From contig CAJTXH010000051.1 in assembly GCA_910580005.1 (NCBI GenBank), positions 1 to 17,927 of the forward strand: DNA of 17,927 nt, written 5' to 3'. Positions 7,376-14,563 of this stretch are shown piece by piece. Both the position numbers and the translations under genes were made by a program. Origin of the DNA: an uncultured Lachnospiraceae bacterium (lineage in GTDB: Bacteria > Bacillota > Clostridia > Lachnospirales > Lachnospiraceae). The notes beneath the pieces are model-generated. The model had not been told where the DNA came from. It was given only the letters and a program-made list of their open reading frames with translations, and ran no database searches. Position 1 is the first letter of the stretch. Every line of letters starts with the position of its first letter.

Positions 7376-8116
7376 ATGAATGTATTAATATTAGAGGACA
7401 ACAGAAAAAGCAGGCTGAACCTTGAGAAAATTGTACAGTCATGCAGAATACAGACTAATGTACTGGTATTTGAGAAAAGCGCCGAAGCTTATGCATGTGC
7501 AATGGCAAACCATATTGACTTATTCCTGGTTGATATTATTCTTGAACCAGCAAAAAGAAATGACAGTTCAGGAATTGATTTTGCAGATAAAATCAGGGAA
7601 CATGCAGAATATAAATTTACACCAGTGATATTTATTACAACGCTACAGGGACTGGAAGTACAGCTTCTAAAAAGAATACATTGTTATGATTATATAGAAA
7701 AACCAATTGGGGATGGTGAAATAGTAAGAAACAGGGTAGAAGAAGCATTAAATGCTATTTCTGATAATAAATATATCGCAGACAGGGAGACCCTTGTACT
7801 ATATTATGATGGTCTTGGTTATGTGTTTTATGTAGATGAAATTATATATTTTTCTTCACGCAGGGGAAGATTATCTTTATATACAATAAATGAAACAGTT
7901 GAGATACCACATGTGACAGCAAAAAGTATAAAACAAAAAGTTAAATATACAAAATTTTTAGAACCTACATATGGTACATTTGTTAATATTTCCTATATTG
8001 AACATGCTGATTTCCGCAATAAGGAAGTATTTTTAAAGGAAATAGATGATGTGCTGCCAATAGGCGGGAGAAAGGCAAAAGATTTTAAGGAGGAATATTT
8101 AAAATGCCGCCACTAA
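7376..8116 (+). CDS. LytTR-family (AgrA-like) response regulator
   Basis: A cytoplasmic protein of 246 residues. The ATG at 7376 is chosen because AAAGGA lies 6 bases upstream; an ATG at 7370 abuts that motif. Residues 1-120 are a receiver domain: acidic pair Glu7-Asp8, phosphoacceptor Asp53 in LFLVDIILEP, Thr88/Thr89 in FITTL and Lys109 in YIEKPIG. Residues about 135-243 are a LytTR DNA-binding domain, with DEIIYFSSRRGRLSLYT and FVNISYIE. Proteins of this architecture bind pairs of 9-base direct repeats about one turn apart. The kinase gene overlaps its 3' end by 13 bases. With agrB and agrD nearby, the likely role is AgrA-like activation of agrBD and other targets; candidate sites lie upstream of agrB. 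Confidence 0.92.
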   Translation: MNVLILEDNRKSRLNLEKIVQSCRIQTNVLVFEKSAEAYACAMANHIDLFLVDIILEPAKRNDSSGIDFADKIREHAEYKFTPVIFITTLQGLEVQLLKRIHCYDYIEKPIGDGEIVRNRVEEALNAISDNKYIADRETLVLYYDGLGYVFYVDEIIYFSSRRGRLSLYTINETVEIPHVTAKSIKQKVKYTKFLEPTYGTFVNISYIEHADFRNKEVFLKEIDDVLPIGGRKAKDFKEEYLKCRH

Positions 8117-9366
8117 ACAGTATTATAGCTGCTTTAAATGGAGTATCTGAGTTTATAGCTGTTTTGCTGGTGGCGGAGGCATTTACTGGAAAAAAGAAAA
8201 ATAATCTGCTATATATGCTGGCGGTATGCCAGGCAGTTTTCTGCATAGTATTAACCAACTGTTTTTCTGCCAGTGAATTATTAATGGTTGTATGTTATTT
8301 AGTTTGTTTTATATATGTAGCATGGTTAAGCAGTTTTAAGCTCAAACAAGCATTAAAATATGCTATGTCTGCGTTTGGATGCGTATGTATACTGGAAATG
8401 GTACTATGTTTTATAAATACAATAATATCCAGCATGGTGAACAGGGTTATACCATACCAGGCAGTAACATTTTTGTCAGTGTCTGAAATGCTGCTGCTGT
8501 GTATTTTTTTCCGTAATACATTTTTTGTAATAGAAACCAGAAAGATTTTAAACGATGCAGGGCAAAGTGTTTATTTTTTATCAGCTATAGGATGTATTAT
8601 GTTCCTGTCAGCATTTATAAATTTTAAGTTAACAAAGGAAATGCCATTTTATGACAGCATATATCTGGTTACAGGAACAATTGTGCTTTTATTTTCAGTC
8701 TATAAAATTTATTTTTACCAGCAGGAATTAAAGCTTAAGAGCGGTTATGCAGAGGTATATAAAGGTTTGATAACACAAATACGTGAGAGGCAGCATAAAT
8801 TTGTAAACCAGATTAATGCAATATACAGCATGATAAATGTTTATGATAATTACGAAGATTTGATAAAGAAACAAAGGGAAGAATTAGGGCATCTTGAACA
8901 GTATATTATGCCAGGAAAGCTGTTTGTGCTTGATAATCCGCTTGTTATTGCCCATATACACCAGAAAATGTGTGAAGCTTTAGAAAAGAATATAGATATT
9001 GAAACAAAATTTGACTGTTCTTTACATAATGTACATATACCAGATACATTATTAATTGAAATATTAGGAAATTTACTGGATAATGCAATAGATGAAGTTC
9101 TGGCACGTAAAAGAAATGAAAAGATATATTTGCACATAATCCAGAAAAATGGAAATAAATATATACAGGTTGCAAATGAACATGAGCATATACCATTTGA
9201 AGAATATAAACGTTTTTTTGAATACGGATATTCTACAAAAGGCAGTGACAGAGGATGCGGCCTTGCATATTTAAGGAAGATTGCCAGGAAATATAATGCC
9301 GGGATACAAGTTGGCAATGAGCTGTTCCATGGATGCAATTGTTTTTTCATAAGAGTAGTATTATAA
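8104..9366 (+). CDS. GHKL (AgrC-like) sensor histidine kinase
   Basis: A membrane kinase of 420 residues. AAGGAGG precedes the ATG at 8104 by 10 bases and lies inside the end of the response-regulator gene. Residues about 1-207 contain some six to seven hydrophobic helices, the peptide-sensing part in AgrC proteins. A helical segment follows with the phosphoacceptor His231 in IRERQHKFVNQINAI. The ATPase domain shows the N box ILGNLLDNAIDEV (Asn327) and a glycine box STKGSDRGCGLAYL, the form typical of the HPK10/AgrC group. It should detect the cyclic peptide made by AgrB from AgrD and phosphorylate the LytTR regulator. Its stop codon lies in the 8-base direct repeat flanking the inserted element; the FFIRVVL ending is normal for the family, so the gene looks intact. 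Confidence 0.92.
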   Translation: MPPLNSIIAALNGVSEFIAVLLVAEAFTGKKKNNLLYMLAVCQAVFCIVLTNCFSASELLMVVCYLVCFIYVAWLSSFKLKQALKYAMSAFGCVCILEMVLCFINTIISSMVNRVIPYQAVTFLSVSEMLLLCIFFRNTFFVIETRKILNDAGQSVYFLSAIGCIMFLSAFINFKLTKEMPFYDSIYLVTGTIVLLFSVYKIYFYQQELKLKSGYAEVYKGLITQIRERQHKFVNQINAIYSMINVYDNYEDLIKKQREELGHLEQYIMPGKLFVLDNPLVIAHIHQKMCEALEKNIDIETKFDCSLHNVHIPDTLLIEILGNLLDNAIDEVLARKRNEKIYLHIIQKNGNKYIQVANEHEHIPFEEYKRFFEYGYSTKGSDRGCGLAYLRKIARKYNAGIQVGNELFHGCNCFFIRVVL

Positions 9367-9367
9367 A

Positions 9368-9501
9368 GTTACTATTCAGCCTTACGGCTTCATAGTAACA
9401 AACCAGCGCTTTCAGCACTGGTTATGTACACATTTTGCACAAAAAATGTGCAAAATGGCACTGCAAAAATCCTCGAATTTTACTGAAGGCTGAACTGTTA
9501 C
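9368..9501. mobile_element. MITE-like element, 134 bp, with terminal inverted repeats and 8-bp target duplication
   Basis: The ends are imperfect inverted repeats: GTTACTATTCAGCCTT (9368-9383) and AAGGCTGAACTGTTAC (9486-9501), matching at 13 of 16 positions. ATTATAAA occurs immediately on both sides (9360-9367 and 9502-9509), a perfect 8-base target-site duplication. Inside are three hairpins: 9368-9399 (outer stem GTTACTAT/ATAGTAAC), 9401-9423 (AACCAGCGCT/AGCACTGGTT, one mismatch) and 9431-9457 (CATTTTGCACA/TGTGCAAAATG, 11 perfect pairs). It has no coding capacity, so it would depend on a transposase elsewhere. It sits 1 base after the kinase stop codon. A second copy begins at 17876 in the same orientation. 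Confidence 0.8.
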
Positions 9502-9550
9502 ATTATAAAAACATTGTCCTGTTTCTATATTGCATGGTAACAAAAGTAGT

Positions 9551-9599
9551 GGGATATCTTATGCTTTTAAACAGATAAGATACCCCGTTTCTTGTTTTT
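9551..9599 (+). terminator. Intrinsic terminator between the two converging agr operons
   Basis: GGGATATCTTAT (9551-9562) pairs with ATAAGATACCCC (9575-9586) with one mismatch. GTTTCTTGTTTTT follows on the plus strand, suiting the kinase operon. On the minus strand the stem is followed only by a poor T-tract (ACTACTTTTG), so it may stop agrBD less efficiently. Confidence 0.6.
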
Positions 9600-9610
9600 A
9601 TCCTGGTATT

Positions 9611-9736
9611 TTATTTAGATGGCATCTCTGGTTCACCAAAGAAACAAAAACTTGTACCGGAAAAACGTATAAATGCACCAAAGGCTAATGCCAGGCTGCA
9701 TAAAGGCATTAAAGAACTTTTATTGAAGCGTTTCAT
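9611..9736 (-). CDS. agrD: AgrD-type cyclic autoinducer peptide precursor
   Basis: A 41-residue peptide below the size usually called. AAAGGAGG lies 6 bases before the ATG, within the end of agrB, which the gene overlaps by 17 bases. The N-terminal part (MKRFNKSSLMPLCSLALAFG) is basic then hydrophobic, as expected of the AgrD membrane helix. The peptide core and tail read GTSFCFFGEPEMPSK; EPEMP fits the acidic, proline-containing tail that AgrB removes. Aligned on the tail, GTSFCFFGEPEMP matches STCDFIMDEVEVP of Staphylococcus aureus AgrD-I, placing Ser29 where the ring cysteine normally is and Cys31 inside the ring. The mature signal may thus be a five-residue Ser29 lactone (SFCFF), although a Cys31 thiolactone cannot be excluded. 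It should be processed by AgrB and sensed by the GHKL kinase of the converging operon. Confidence 0.85.
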   Translation of the reverse strand: MKRFNKSSLMPLCSLALAFGAFIRFSGTSFCFFGEPEMPSK

Positions 9737-10256
9737 TTTTCTTCCTCCTTTCATAAATTTTTGCAACAATTAGCTGCAATGTCTGAAAAACAATTACCCA
9801 ATATATTAAATCCCTGTAGGTAAAGGATTTCATACAAATAAATAATACCATGCAAACTGCCATAATTACGCAGGCGTTATTGCGGTAGCGCATAAACTGT
9901 TTTTTGTCCATAGCTGGCCTGGTGCCCGACTGGACTGGACCAGTCAGGAATGTCATTAATATACATAAACTTATTGTTATTATTTGTACTGGCAGGTTAA
10001 CCTGGCAAAATTCTGCCATAGCAATGACACTGGCAAGAAAAAACAAGGAAAAACCGAAACATGACCAGTATTGCCGGAAATGTATCCCACCCATGTTGTG
10101 GCGGAGTATACAAAGAGTTAAAGCTGCCACAAGATATTCAGTCCCAGCATGGAAACGGCTAAATATAAACAACATAATCACAAATTTGCTGGCTTCATGT
10201 AGAAGGCACATATAATAATACTTTAATAAACGCATATCATTACTTGCCTCTGGCAT
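9720..10256 (-). CDS. agrB: AgrB-type membrane endopeptidase/cyclase
   Basis: A protein of 178 residues, near the usual AgrB length of about 190. The ATG at 10256 (MPEASNDMRLL) is chosen because CAGGAGGTGATAGT precedes it closely; an upstream in-frame ATG would place this site inside the gene. The catalytic signature is complete: RHNMGGIHFRQYWSC with His59 and Cys66, spaced 7 residues apart as are His77 and Cys84 of S. aureus AgrB. Several hydrophobic helices follow, among them FGFSLFFLASVIAMAEF and IITISLCILMTFL, and the protein ends in a basic tail (YERRKKNETLQ). AgrB cuts AgrD's C-terminal tail and closes the peptide ring at the membrane. It is cotranscribed with agrD. Its upstream region, shared with a divergent XRE gene, holds the ACATTAAT repeats. 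Confidence 0.92.
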   Translation of the reverse strand: MPEASNDMRLLKYYYMCLLHEASKFVIMLFIFSRFHAGTEYLVAALTLCILRHNMGGIHFRQYWSCFGFSLFFLASVIAMAEFCQVNLPVQIITISLCILMTFLTGPVQSGTRPAMDKKQFMRYRNNACVIMAVCMVLFICMKSFTYRDLIYWVIVFQTLQLIVAKIYERRKKNETLQ

Positions 10257-10325
10257 ACTATCACCTCCTGCATACAAAGAATAACACATAGGGATTTGTA
10301 ATTGTGGAAATTGGATTAATGTTGC

Positions 10326-10331
10326 ATAATA
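10326..10331 (-). promoter_or_regulatory. Candidate -10 of the agrBD promoter
   Basis: TATTAT on the minus strand lies 70 bases upstream of the agrB start. The best -35 is TTTACA with a spacer of 21 bases, too long for strong unaided activity, as is known for AgrA-dependent promoters. The repeat pair at 10376-10405 would lie at about -56 to -85. Confidence 0.35.
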
Positions 10332-10455
10332 TTGAAGTTTATGTGTAATTAATGTAAATAAAATTGAAAATTTGTAACATTAATTAAAGATTTGCATACA
10401 TTAATAAATTTGTTATATAAAGAAATAATGTGGAATTATAGATGTGTGATGTAAG

Positions 10456-10485
10456 CTGGCAAGCGTAAAACAAATGTTTTGCCAG
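10456..10485. promoter_or_regulatory. Inverted repeat in the agrB-XRE divergent region
   Basis: CTGGCAA (10456-10462) and TTGCCAG (10479-10485) are perfect inverted copies separated by 16 bases, and the fifth ACATTAAT follows directly. It may be an operator for one of the two XRE regulators. No T-run follows on either strand, so it is not an intrinsic terminator. Confidence 0.3.
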
Positions 10486-10542
10486 ACATTAATATAAAAA
10501 ACATCCCGCTTATGTCCAAAAATCTTTTTTTATCATAACAAA

Positions 10543-10564
10543 TGCTATTATTATTTATTAATAG
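10543..10564 (+). promoter_or_regulatory. Candidate extended -10 promoter and palindrome for the second XRE gene
   Basis: TGCTATTAT at 10543-10551 has the form of an extended -10. CTATTA (10545-10550) and TAATAG (10559-10564) are inverted copies over the same place, where a repressor would block initiation. No clear -35 is present. Confidence 0.35.
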
Positions 10565-10625
10565 AACAAAGGGTAGCATTTGAAGAAGAAAGAATTAATA
10601 GATAAAATATTGGGAGATGATAAAA

Positions 10626-10964
10626 TTGAAATTAGATAAATCTGTAGGGGAAAGAATTATGGTTTTGCGTAGTGAACGTGGATATACCAGAAGAACATTG
10701 GCAGAATTTGCAGGAATATCTTCAAAATTTTTATATGAAATTGAAACAAATAAAAAAGGGTTTTCTGCTTATACACTACAAGGCATTGCAAGAGCTTTAG
10801 AAGTAAGCCTGGATTATATAATGACAGGCAAAGGGGCAAGAATTTATGATGATGTGATATTTGATACGATTTATAAATTTAAGCCAGACACTTTGGAAGC
10901 AGTGGAGGAATTGCTACAGACAGTATACAAAATTACGTCTGGCAAACAGGAAACTAGGCAGTAA
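10626..10964 (+). CDS. XRE-family helix-turn-helix regulator, divergent from agrBD
   Basis: A protein of 112 residues from a TTG at 10626, chosen because GGGAG lies 9 bases upstream. The in-frame ATG at 10617 directly abuts that motif and would add only three residues. Residues about 6-65 are a Cro/C1-type domain: GERIMVLRSERGYTRRTLAE, then ISSKFLYEIETNKKGFSAYT, then LEVSLDYIMTG. The C-terminal part (FDTIYKFKPDTLEAVEELLQ) resembles the tails of small chromosomal XRE regulators. The gene is divergent from agrB and shares its repeat-rich regulatory region, so it is a candidate regulator of agrBD, itself, or both. The next gene has its own promoter after a small terminator. Confidence 0.85.
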   Translation: MKLDKSVGERIMVLRSERGYTRRTLAEFAGISSKFLYEIETNKKGFSAYTLQGIARALEVSLDYIMTGKGARIYDDVIFDTIYKFKPDTLEAVEELLQTVYKITSGKQETRQ

Positions 10965-10981
10965 ATTCTTAAAAGATATAT

Positions 10982-11010
10982 GGTAATTTCCAATTACCCT
11001 TTGTTCTTTT
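10982..11010 (+). terminator. Weak intrinsic terminator after the second XRE gene
   Basis: GGTAATT (10982-10988) and AATTACC (10992-10998) form a perfect 7-base-pair stem with a 3-base loop. CTTTGTTCTTTT follows. The stem is AT-rich, so termination may be partial. Confidence 0.5.
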
Positions 11011-11011
11011 A

Positions 11012-11040
11012 TGGACAAGGCTAAAGCATTGTATTATAAT
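11012..11040 (+). promoter_or_regulatory. Sigma-A promoter of the 170-residue protein gene
   Basis: TGGACA at 11012-11017, a 17-base spacer and a perfect TATAAT at 11035-11040. Transcription would begin near 11047, about 30 bases before the ATG at 11076. Confidence 0.65.
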
Positions 11041-11075
11041 ATTCCTAACACTAACCAAAAATTGGAGGAATTGAT

Positions 11076-11588
11076 ATGAATAAACCACACAAAAGTTATT
11101 TTTTCCCAGAAAGTGAATACACACGGTATGTTATTGGACGTTTCAGCAATGAAAATTTTGTCCCACGTATGCTTGAAGAATACCGCAATCTTGCTATTGA
11201 CAGCCCCCAAATCAGTGAATATTATAAGCAAGGGGAATGGACTATTATTCCATGCCCTATAGAAAAAATAAACAGGGGATGCTTTTTAGATTTGATGGGC
11301 TGGCTGACACAGGAAAATGAAGAAGCCTTTGCCATAGCATTACACCCTGTTAAAAGTTATTTTTCCAGAAGGGACTCATTAAACAAATATGGTGACACAG
11401 CTTTTGTAGGGTTTGATGACGGCACTATAGCCAGCTGGTATTTCCCACAAGGGCTTATTGATGATAACGCATACTCTAAAGTAAAACAGGAAATGCTGGA
11501 ATTTACAAACATCCCTTCTTCATGTAACTGTAAAAAATTTTTAGAATTTATTGGTGCAGGGGAATTAACTGCACATTTCAAGCTTTAA
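11076..11588 (+). CDS. Uncharacterised 170-residue protein
   Basis: I do not recognise this protein. It is a complete gene with TTGGAGGA about 7 bases before the ATG and a good promoter of its own. It has no signal peptide and no membrane helix and should be cytoplasmic. Notable parts are FFPESEYTRYVIGRFSNENF near the start, GCFLDLMGWLTQENEEAFAI in the middle, and a VGFDDGTIASWYFPQGLIDD stretch. Aromatic residues are frequent, and four cysteines are present, two of them as SCNCKK near residue 150. The N-terminal wording is unlike any enzyme motif I know. It follows the divergent XRE gene on the same strand and is convergent with vanT, with 78 bases between their ends and no strong terminator. 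An immunity-like or regulatory role is possible but nothing in the sequence shows it. Confidence 0.75.
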   Translation: MNKPHKSYFFPESEYTRYVIGRFSNENFVPRMLEEYRNLAIDSPQISEYYKQGEWTIIPCPIEKINRGCFLDLMGWLTQENEEAFAIALHPVKSYFSRRDSLNKYGDTAFVGFDDGTIASWYFPQGLIDDNAYSKVKQEMLEFTNIPSSCNCKKFLEFIGAGELTAHFKL

Positions 11589-11666
11589 ATAACAGCCCTG
11601 GCAGTGAATACCAGCTTTAACCACAGAATAATATAAACCTATAAACAAATCCCTTATAATTGAAAA

Positions 11667-13799
11667 TTAAGAAAGTACTACTGGCAGCCTTGTTCCCAGC
11701 CTTGATAAAAGTTCATTGCTTATACTGCCTGAATTACATGCTATTTCTGCTGCCCCTGTCCCACTTTCTTCTGTACCTATTATGGTTACAGTATCACCTG
11801 TTTTAACATTTTCTATATCTGTTATATCTGCAATAAGCTGGTCCATACAGATGCGTCCTGCTATTGGAGCAAGCTGTCCATTTATTAATACATTTCCTAT
11901 GCCACATGATAAACTTCTTGGTATGCCATCAGCATATCCTGCAGGTACTATGGCAATGCGGCTGTCATTCCTTGCTGTAAAAGCCCTGCCATAACCAGCA
12001 CTTTCACCTTTCTTCAGTTCCCTTATAAGAATAACTTTTGATTTAATGGAAAGTACAGGACGCAGCCCTGGGTCAGCTACAGTTCTATCCCCTGGTGAAC
12101 TGGAAACACCATACAATGCTATACCAGCCCTGGCATAACCTGCTTTAAGCCCTGGATAGTTCAAAATCCCATAGCTGCTCTGTATATGCAGCTTTGGAAT
12201 TTTTATACCATTGTCTTTAAGTATTCCTGCAAGCCTGTAGAAACTGTTAATCTGTTCCTTCGTATACAAGATATCTTCTGGCTCTAAACTATCTGCACAG
12301 CATAAATGCGTGTACATCCCACATACATTTATATTTTTCATATTAAAAACACTTATAACTTCCTCTGTATTATTAACTGTTATTCCAAGGCGGTGCATAC
12401 CTGTATCAATTTTTATATGTGCCTGGACACCAATCCCCTGCCTGTTTAATTCCTTTGCATACCCCCAGTCTGTTATAGTCTGTATAAGCCTGTATTTCTT
12501 AAGGTCATGGGCACGCCTGGCATCCGTATAACCAAGTATAAGTATTTCACCCCTTATACCACATTTCCTCAGTTTTATTGCCTCATCTATAGTAGCTGTG
12601 GCAAATGAATTAACACCTGACCTTTCCAGATGTATTGCAATCCCCTGGCTGCCATGCCCATATGCTTCCGCTTTTACAACAGCCATAAGCCTGCACCCGC
12701 CTGGCAGCAGTTTTTGTAATGCCCTGGCGTTATACTCCAGGTTGCTAAGGTTAATTTCAATATAAGCCCTTTCCGTTTCTTTCCTATGTCTTGTTACAGG
12801 CGGTTTATACCTGTTCCATATATAAAGGACAGCAGCACTGGATATTAAGGATACAAAACATGTTGCCAGATAATATACAAGGCTGTTTCTAGTAAGTATT
12901 TCCTGAATATGTAACAGCTTTGCACACATCCTTATTACAACAATTACCATTGGATGTATAATATAAATTAATAGTGATAATGTCCTTAAATTAATAAAAC
13001 GCCTTCCTCTATAAAATAATACAGAACTAAACAAAAAGTACATTACTGGCAGTAAAAATATATACATACTGTCATGCCGCTGTATATTAAAATTATGTAA
13101 TACCAGGGCCTCTGACAGCATAAGTATAAAGCTTGCAGCAAAACCACATATATTTATGCCAAGTGGAAATTTAACCCTGTTTTCTGCAATATATCCTCCC
13201 ATAATTAAAAATACAGGCGCAAAAAAAATACCATTTCTTGTATAATCTGTTACTTGGAAAACCAGGCTGTAAAAATCTTTTACCACAGGAATATTTTCTA
13301 TTATGCCGTAATAACTGTCACCAGATAAACCTGCTATATAAAGGGCAGCAGCAATAATTAAAGCTTTCGTAAAATCCAGCTTTTTTACAAGATACCATGC
13401 AATTGCTACACCTGTTAATGAAGCCGGCAGATACCATAAATGGTACAAAGTCCCATCAAATACAATATCTTTAATAATATTTGGAAGTAGGTTGTCCATT
13501 AAAAAGTACCCATTATAAATATTTACTGGAATATAAATTAATATTGCCACACCATAAATTAAAATGGTCTTTTTTATAAAGGCAGCCAGTTTTTCATTAT
13601 TGCATGTATATCTGGATATAAGGAAAAATCCAGATACCATAAAGAAAAATGGTACACCTGTACGTGCAATAACCCCTGACAGGACAAAATCTGCTGTACC
13701 TCCAGCTATTGCCAGTGGTGATGTATGGATTGCAATAATTAAAAATGCAAAAACCAGCCTTGCACAGTCAATACCCGCATAATCTTTACTTTTTTTCAT
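11667..13799 (-). CDS. vanT: VanT-type membrane-bound serine racemase
   Basis: A protein of 710 residues, about the length of VanT of the vanG operon (712). Residues 1-330 are a membrane domain of the acyltransferase-3 type, beginning DYAGIDCARLVFAFLIIAIH, with about ten helices, thought to aid serine uptake or anchoring. Residues about 345-710 are an alanine-racemase fold: PLP lysine Lys376 in AVVKAEAYGHG, catalytic Tyr603 in GYGRAF, and CMDQ at 651-654. Asn695 in SISNELL stands where alanine racemases have a tyrosine, the substitution reported to favour serine in VanT of the vanG type. It should make D-Ser for the VanG ligase. The start overlaps the vanXY stop as TAATG, so the two are translationally coupled. 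It is last in the cluster, and no strong terminator follows. Confidence 0.93.
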   Translation of the reverse strand: MKKSKDYAGIDCARLVFAFLIIAIHTSPLAIAGGTADFVLSGVIARTGVPFFFMVSGFFLISRYTCNNEKLAAFIKKTILIYGVAILIYIPVNIYNGYFLMDNLLPNIIKDIVFDGTLYHLWYLPASLTGVAIAWYLVKKLDFTKALIIAAALYIAGLSGDSYYGIIENIPVVKDFYSLVFQVTDYTRNGIFFAPVFLIMGGYIAENRVKFPLGINICGFAASFILMLSEALVLHNFNIQRHDSMYIFLLPVMYFLFSSVLFYRGRRFINLRTLSLLIYIIHPMVIVVIRMCAKLLHIQEILTRNSLVYYLATCFVSLISSAAVLYIWNRYKPPVTRHRKETERAYIEINLSNLEYNARALQKLLPGGCRLMAVVKAEAYGHGSQGIAIHLERSGVNSFATATIDEAIKLRKCGIRGEILILGYTDARRAHDLKKYRLIQTITDWGYAKELNRQGIGVQAHIKIDTGMHRLGITVNNTEEVISVFNMKNINVCGMYTHLCCADSLEPEDILYTKEQINSFYRLAGILKDNGIKIPKLHIQSSYGILNYPGLKAGYARAGIALYGVSSSPGDRTVADPGLRPVLSIKSKVILIRELKKGESAGYGRAFTARNDSRIAIVPAGYADGIPRSLSCGIGNVLINGQLAPIAGRICMDQLIADITDIENVKTGDTVTIIGTEESGTGAAEIACNSGSISNELLSRLGTRLPVVLS

Positions 13800-14563
13800 T
13801 ATATTTTCCCCCAGACTGTTACAATAAAGCCATCTGTATTATTGCCTGAAACCTGGCTAGTGCATCTGTCTGGCAAATTAATTACAGTCTGGTCTTCTGC
13901 TGGCACATAATATATCTGGGTTATAGTGCCAGATTTATCTTTATACATAAGCTTATTATTTTTTGTATAGTTTTTTATAAACTCTATATATTCTTCAAGC
14001 GAAAAATTATTATCTGTAATAATCCGGGAATGTGGATAACCAACATACCTGAAATGCCAGGGTTCATGTGATATACCTGTAATATCTTCTTTATCCTTCT
14101 GGTAACGTTCAATAAAACCATAAGCTGATGCGGCTTTCCTGAATTTATTACATATGCCTGTATACGGGAAATCAGGACGTATAAAGTCAATTTTTTCTTT
14201 ATAAAGCCCAAGGTCAATGGCAAGACCTGTCTGGTGCTCACTATGGCGTGGAAGTGCCACATATTTTTTAGTAAACTCCTCTCCGTTATCCCTTAATGAA
14301 CCATTATATATATCTTCCTGCTCCTTTTGTGTACGGTAGCCGCTTACAGGCACAATCAGGCTGCCTGGGGAAATTTTTTCTAATACCATTTGTAAAATAT
14401 TTGCTGCATCACGCTTTAAAAGAATTGCAGGAAAATATACACAGGCAGGAACAAGACCTTTTTTTCTCTCCTTTTCAGTATTTTTCAAAGGATAACTGGC
14501 ATTAACAAGCAAAAGATTACCTCTGTATATTTTTTCTCTTTCTATTATAACCTGTTTCATCAT
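13799..14563 (-). CDS. vanXY: VanXY-type D,D-dipeptidase/D,D-carboxypeptidase
   Basis: A protein of 254 residues, the same length as VanXY of the vanG operon. The zinc site of the VanY/VanX fold is complete: SGYRTQKEQ (74-82), SEHQTGLAIDLG with His110 and Asp117, and EPWHFRYVG with Glu167 and His170. There is no signal peptide or membrane anchor, so it should act in the cytoplasm. It would hydrolyse D-Ala-D-Ala and remove the terminal D-Ala from pentapeptide precursors, leaving those ending in D-Ser. Residues about 205-254 extend beyond the catalytic core. The gene begins with ATGATG; the first ATG overlaps the vanG stop as ATGA, and the second is at 14560. Coupling on both sides argues for a single vanG-XY-T transcript. 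A free-standing VanX or VanY is less likely given the context. Confidence 0.92.
   Translation of the reverse strand: MMKQVIIEREKIYRGNLLLVNASYPLKNTEKERKKGLVPACVYFPAILLKRDAANILQMVLEKISPGSLIVPVSGYRTQKEQEDIYNGSLRDNGEEFTKKYVALPRHSEHQTGLAIDLGLYKEKIDFIRPDFPYTGICNKFRKAASAYGFIERYQKDKEDITGISHEPWHFRYVGYPHSRIITDNNFSLEEYIEFIKNYTKNNKLMYKDKSGTITQIYYVPAEDQTVINLPDRCTSQVSGNNTDGFIVTVWGKI

Larger units (their letters stand above)
10315..10493. promoter_or_regulatory. Cluster of five ACATTAAT repeats, candidate LytTR/AgrA-type sites
   Basis: ACATTAAT occurs on the plus strand at 10377-10384, 10398-10405 and 10486-10493, and on the minus strand at 10315-10322 and 10348-10355. The pair AACATTAAT (10376-10384) and TACATTAAT (10397-10405) are direct repeats starting 21 bases apart, that is a 12-base spacer. 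Each matches 8 of 9 positions of the published AgrA repeat consensus [TA][AC][CA]GTTN[AG][TG], differing only at the G. Spacing and sequence both fit a LytTR site pair upstream of agrBD. The minus copy at 10348-10356 overlaps the expected agrB -35 region. Confidence 0.6.

Noticed and set aside
8104..9366. Kinase gene truncated by the inserted element
   Set aside because: The stop codon is in the target duplication, the protein ends in the normal FFIRVVL strand of the ATPase domain, and its length fits AgrC-like kinases.
10580..10639. 19-codon TTG-initiated ORF upstream of and overlapping the second XRE gene
   Set aside because: AAAGGG lies 6 bases upstream, but the start is TTG, the lysine-rich product is featureless, and such ORFs are expected by chance in AT-rich leaders.
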